A stretch of 64,000 nucleotides of DNA from Neolentinus lepideus HHB14362 ss-1 (lineage: Eukaryota > Basidiomycota > Agaricomycetes > Gloeophyllales > Gloeophyllaceae): contig KV425617.1 in NCBI GenBank assembly GCA_001632425.1, positions 68,154 through 132,153 on the forward strand, read 5' to 3'. The notes below the pieces were generated by a model. The model worked only from the letters and a program-made list of their open reading frames with translations. It was not told the origin of the DNA and made no database searches. Every line of letters begins with the position of its first letter. Within the stretch, counting starts at the first letter, position 1. Shown piece by piece: positions 59,201 through 64,000 of this stretch. The translations under genes and the position numbers were made by a program.

Positions 59201-60716
59201 GAAACCGATTGATCCCAGCATCGTACCGCCCATCAGCGTCCTCATTGTCGATGGTATGTTTTCATGTTCATGTTTGCAATGCTTTTCCTTTGACATATTG
59301 ATCGAAACGTTGCCTAGATAACCCCATTAACCAAACGATTCTCTCTACCTTCATGCGGAAGAAGAAGATCAAGTACGACGTTGCGAAGAACGGTGAGGAA
59401 GCCGTTGAAAAGTGGCGGACTGGCGGTTTTCATCTGATCTTGGTCAGTTCTAATAATTTCACGATCATCATCCACGCGATTCATCATCATATAGATGGAC
59501 ATTCAAATGCCTGTCATGGATGGTATACAAGCAACCAAGGAGATCCGGCGAATGGAGAAAGCGAGCGGTTCACAAGGGTTCCCAACTCCTTCGTCTGAAG
59601 AGGCGCGGACTCCCTCGGAATCGCCGTCAACTATTTCCGCCACGACTCCTTATAGGTCGTCGGTCATCATCGTCGCTCTGACGGCATCCTCTTTGCAGAG
59701 CGATCGTGTGGCTGCTCTAGCAGCTGGTTGCAACGATTTCCTGACAAAACCCGTATCCTTGCAGTGGCTGAATAATAAGATCATCGAATGGGGATCGATC
59801 AAGGCGCTGCAGATGTGGGCCGATCTTCGGCCTGAGGTGGTGAAGAGCATCTCCAGCGGTCAGGCGGCGCAGGCCCAGAGCGTCGCACAAAAGCTGCATG
59901 TCCCGGAGGGTCGAAGTCCATCTGGATCACCCAGCAGATCGTCATCCCTTAGGCGGAGATCTTCCCGTGCAGGCGAGAGTGCAGATAACTCAAAGTCGTC
60001 GACTCCTCGCCCGAAGCCTGTGGCTCGAGCAGTGCTCCAGGATCACGAGTCTTCTGCTCAGTCGTCGCTTCATAGCGGGAATGCCTCGCCACCTACACAA
60101 AGTAAGGCCTGGTCCTGTCGCGTCACATGCACATTTCATATATTAAACGCTTTATAGCACGGTCTACTTCGGCTATGACAAAGGAGTGGTCGGAGGCACC
60201 TTCGGAAGTGATTCCCAGTATGCGTTTCTTTTCACTGCTGTCTTCTGGTATTAATCGCTCGGCCTAGATGACCATAATGTTCCTTCACCATTCACATTCT
60301 CTGGTAAGGAGACCAGCCCTATCACGAGTGGGGAGGTATCCGAAGAAGTGGATGAGACCACTCCCAAGCCCAGATCTCTAAAGTCTAGCATTGACGTACC
60401 GTCAATTCCAGAAAATCTTCCAGAGGCTGAGCTTGGTAAGTTGTCCAGAACGTGCCGTACTGCAAGATCTAACGCAGTTCATAGAGGATATCACTTCTGC
60501 TATCGGTGAGCTGCCTACAGAAGCCGAAGCCGAAGTTCCTCTTGTACTTCCAGGTCACCTGAGTAAGTAATTGCGCGATGCGGGCAATGCGGACCTCGTT
60601 AATATTCATGAATAGCTGAATCGCTCCCTGGCTCTCCTGAAAGGCTCAGCAAGAACGCCGTCGAAGAAGTTCAATTGGCCGCAGAAAGTCCATCCGCACC
60701 CGAACGTACGCCATGA
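56228..60716 (+). CDS. SSK1: Response regulator SSK1 of the HOG osmostress pathway
   Basis: This cytosolic two-component receiver relays the Sln1/hybrid-kinase-Ypd1 phosphorelay to the MAPKKK Ssk2/22, controlling Hog1. The long N-terminus is Ser/Pro-rich. It contains conserved SSK1 blocks FDVGEMLQSVGDALSGVAAQ, VVLFHHDVGMKHVAVKGDE and LEDLLQFADTLRGKKVDLY. The receiver domain is near 59.2-59.8 kb: VPPISVLIVDDNPINQTIL (split by an intron after GTCGATG), then LILMDIQMPVMDGIQATKE with the phosphoacceptor Asp in MDIQMP, VALTASSLQSDRVAALAAGC (Thr/Ser), and DFLTKPVS (Lys). The C-terminal extension is Ser/Pro-rich, spread over several small exons, and ends SAPERTP. Exons in the last 600 bp are less certain. 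Confidence 0.93.
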
Positions 60717-61368
60717 CGGGGTTGGGCGACGCTCGGATTCGTGGTATGGCTCGCCTTGCCGCTCCTTACGCCATACTTGCCGAGTGTCGCCGGGTACTTG
60801 GACATGTTATATAAGGCTCTTGTCTGTGACTGAGATTCACTCATGTTCATATTTTGGGTCTTGGGGGATTCACATTGACAGCTGCGCTCCTTCCTTGTTT
60901 AAAGTTGATCTGTGTTTATGCACTTACCCTATGTACTCAACATGCCACGATTTAATGCAGACGGTCATATACCTACCGGAGCAGACCGGCTGTCGCATAC
61001 TTGTATACGTATTCACATCCACTAGCAATACTTGACCAACAAACACGCCTACACAGTAGATAGAGGGACATTTTCAATTATCTCGGGGCAGTAGATTAGT
61101 TACATCTGCAATACACGCGTTGCTTTGTTATTCATTCCGATTAAGAAATAGAATTGGACGCCCGCGAACGAGCAGCCTTAGCAGGAGCGGATGCAGAATC
61201 GCTGTTTGCGCGCTTGCGGTGAATAGTGTTAATATTTGTGCTCCGCGGCGCTACATATATATCGGCCTAGCGCGAGCCGAGGTCTTCTGCCTTCCACGAC
61301 CTTGTAGAAGGCAGTTCGACTGCTCTCCACGCACCTTCTTGCTTATTTTTTCTTGCCCTCCCACAACC
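60717..61368. other. Intergenic region SSK1 to KDM3-like gene
   Basis: About 650 nt with the SSK1 3' UTR and the promoter and CT-rich leader of the downstream gene. No supported gene. Confidence 0.45.
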
Positions 61369-64000
61369 ATGAATTCCTTACAGGAGTTGCACACTCCGAA
61401 GCGGACATCGATCCCGCAGCTCTTGAATCCTGTGGCACCTACAGTCAATTCGACTTCCTTTGCCGATCCCGCTCAGTTTTCTCCCTTTAACGCCACCGCA
61501 CACCCAATAAACCAGCATTCAGCGCATGCATACCGAGCACCGAGCGAATCAGGCTCATCCTACAGCTTAAGGGCTGCAAATTGGGAGCAGGCTCAGCAGA
61601 ATGTTGAGGAAGAGTCATTAGAGCGGCCGAGAGCGCAGAGTGGTGAGCATCGCATGCAGTTCAGCATACTGCCGACACTAATGTCCTCATCAAGTACACG
61701 GACCACCGCAAGAAAGATCACAGCGCGTTGACGGACCTCAGATGACGTTTGGCATGGTACAATGGCCACAACCACCTGGTAATCTTCCTGCCGAAGCACA
61801 GGCTACGTACGGGCCTCCTGTACCACAACCAATGTTTTCCGATGAACGTACTCGTGAGTAATTCCTTGATCCCCCATACGGCGCCCATTTCTGAACCTTC
61901 GGTTCTCCATTCGTACCTAGCTATGCAAGGGGACCACGCTGCCAAGAGTAGGCGCCTATAAATCCCATCGACACGTTTACAACATGATGTATTTTAGATC
62001 TCTTCGTTCCTCAGGCCATTCCGCAGGCGACAATGACCTTTGCCCAGCCGGCAGGTACGGTGCTTGTTTCTCCAGACTCTCAGTGGGCTTGGAACCTAGG
62101 AAACACAGGTCTGTACCAGCCTGCGGACAGAGCATCTGTTCGTCTAGCCGCCCGTGCCAGTCTAGACCAGGATCCAGCGTCACAGTCTCGAGTAGCTGCT
62201 GGACCGTGGGTTATGGGCTATCCCGCCGGCTGGGTAATGGCCTTTCCTTATGCCATGCAGGCCTCAATGCCGCTTACAGCAGCACAGCCTCAAGCACAGA
62301 AACGACCAGCAAGTGATAGCGATGAGCAAGAGCAACGACCGACTAAGAGTAAGAAAGGTAAAGGGAAGTCTTCCGCAACTGACACAGGTGCTGGTACGTG
62401 TGTTTTACACGAATCTCCTGTTCGAAGGGGCAGGCCGAGTTCATAAATGAACAGTGCCGAGCTCGTCGAAGAGGGGATTCAATAAGAAACGGAGAGCTGA
62501 GGCTGCGAAAATTCAAGCGCACAATGGTGTGTTGTTTGCTGTATTTTTGACGTGATTATCATGGCTTGATTTTATTGCCTCGTTTCACTGTGCAGCGCAA
62601 TTCAACAGGTTGACCCCGGCGATATATGTGAGCCCCAACGATAAAGGCAAAGATAAATCAATCAATGGGGACGGTAATTATCGGCGATTGTACACTCATC
62701 GTAGGCAGGTCTCACTCTGATTTTCTATCCAATCTAGTCAAGATGATTGTATGTGACGGGGGAGTTCGGATGCCCGAAACGCATGGTAAACTTCATCCTG
62801 AACTGCAATTTGCACGGTGCATGTCCAATCGATACAAGCAAGATACGTTCCCGCGATGTGTATCTTGCACGCGTCGCTGGGCTGGCGACCAGTGCCGCTT
62901 CCAAGGCATTCGCTTCTTTCTTAAAGATGACTCGCCGGAGAGGAAAATCGTCGGCATCAGCTTTGTCGAGCATCAGAAACCGGACTCGCCTACGATGAAG
63001 TTCCCGGAGAAATGGAATGTGGACCTAAATCCACAGTATACACGTCGAATCAAGGTTTGACTGTGAATTTAACAGTTTCACTTGGTGGATATTGACAATC
63101 GCATTCTCATTAGCGAACGGTGGCTAAGGCCCTCCTTCCCACCCTCAAAGAAGAACAGAAACATCTATCAATGTCAGGCGTTATTCGCCGACCAAGAGAA
63201 AGCGATGTTCGTGCAACCTGCGGTAAGTGAATCTGCGCCAAAATGCAACAAAAAATTCAAACCCCGTTCGCAGACACATGTAACACATCCATCTTCTCCA
63301 GCAGTTGGATGTGCCGGCTGTGCGGCCGGGAGGCGTGCGGGGAATGCTTCGAGCAAGTGAAGGAACTCACGCAAGTTGCACCTGGTGCGCTTGACACCGA
63401 AGTAGCTGCCCAACAGGCCAAGCGCGAAAGGCACGCGCACGTTAATCCATTCTTCCTCGCGTGCAACAAGCGAACGGAGCATTCGGCCAGTGATTTCTCG
63501 CCGATGTCGCGATTCTGCAAGGAGGAACTGGATGCGGCGATCCCGGAGATGGAGGCGTTGTTGGCCCAAGGGAGTGACGCGGATGGTATGAAAGTCACTG
63601 TCATTGACCCAGTGCTTCATGATGGCACGGCAGCGGCAGCATCCGGTGAACTGATTCATACTTCTCCGCATGATAGCGATAGTCCAGCGTCACCACAGGA
63701 GCAGGATAACCATTTGTCGCCTACTGTGTCGGTCGATACCCCTGCGACATCACCTGAGGATGAGTCCCCAGAAGGCCAACTCCTTACACCTACGACAACT
63801 CCCCTTGGGCCGGCAATCGAAGTGCCGATCCATCCCATCAAGTACTTTGCAGACGAAGAGTTAACGGATGATGTCTTTCGGCAGTTATGGGCTAAGGGCG
63901 AGCCGCTCGTTGTCACGGGCTTGTTACCGAAGTTCCAAATCCGCTGGACGCCTGAGTACTTCATGGAGAAGTATGGGTCACAGGCATGCCTTATCGTAGA
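61369..64000 (+). CDS. KDM3-type JmjC histone demethylase, partial (3' end outside window)
   Basis: This is the start of a nuclear protein that runs off the window. The N-terminus MNSLQELHTPKRTSIPQLLN leads a Gln/Pro-rich low-complexity region. A basic patch KRPASDSDEQEQRPTKSKK follows. Then comes a Cys-rich segment (DTFPRCVSCTRRWAGDQCRF), and a zinc finger formed across an intron, CDTCNTSIFSSSWMCRLCG plus ACGECFEQVKEL. That arrangement is like the C-x2-C finger preceding the JmjC domain in KDM3/JMJD1 proteins, which remove methyl groups from H3K9. The window ends just as the JmjC region begins (IKYFADEELTDDVFRQLWAKG, then EPLVVTGLLPKFQIRWTPEY). The iron- and 2-oxoglutarate-binding residues lie outside, so activity cannot be judged. 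Confidence 0.85.

Noticed and set aside
1..64000. tRNA, rRNA and CRISPR search by eye
   Set aside because: No cloverleaf with typical A- and B-box motifs, no rRNA-like sequence and no spaced direct repeats were noticed. CRISPR is not expected in a fungal nuclear genome.

Overview
The window reads as nuclear DNA of a filamentous basidiomycete, most likely an Agaricomycete. Genes are dense, and most are split by short GT-AG introns of about 45-70 nt, often with a CTAAC/CTGAC-like branch point. Fungal-specific proteins are present: SSK1, ICP55, fungal kinesin-3, Grn1 and a farnesylated pheromone precursor. All gene models come from reading the sequence and joining exons by eye. Exon junctions are given where I checked the reading frame across them. 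I found no rRNA, tRNA or CRISPR. A run of Ns (39372-39826) marks an assembly gap.

Left part (1-12.9 kb): mannose-6-phosphate isomerase (+), an APC-family permease (-), translation factor eIF5B (-), and a single-exon protoglobin (-). A gene-poor stretch follows. It hides a 38-codon mating-pheromone precursor gene (11294-11410, -), too short for ordinary gene finding.

Middle-left (12.9-29.3 kb): a class-3 lipase (+), a probable pseudokinase (+), a 620-bp TA-flanked MITE-like element, a mitochondrial Xaa-Pro aminopeptidase (ICP55 type, with a 7-nt microexon), IMP3 (-) and a kinesin-3 motor (+).

Centre (29.6-38.9 kb): the most unusual region. It holds two intron-poor multidomain glycosylation enzymes. 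One is a methyltransferase-GT8 fusion (-). The other is a 1015-residue protein joining a GDP-mannose-3,5-epimerase-like domain, two GT-A domains and C-terminal membrane segments (+). Between them lie a small secreted double-psi beta-barrel protein and a multi-pass membrane protein. Together they could build and export a modified surface glycan. That role is inferred from domains only.

Right part (38.9-64 kb): a gapped, gene-poor stretch with two small spliced genes of unknown function (41674-42282 + and 43118-43746 -). After these come the nucleolar GTPase Grn1/GNL3 (+), an MDR-like oxidoreductase with a long disordered N-terminus (-), ESF2/ABT1 (+), ARS2/Serrate (+), the HOG-pathway response regulator SSK1 (+), and the first part of a KDM3-type JmjC histone demethylase (+) cut by the window end.
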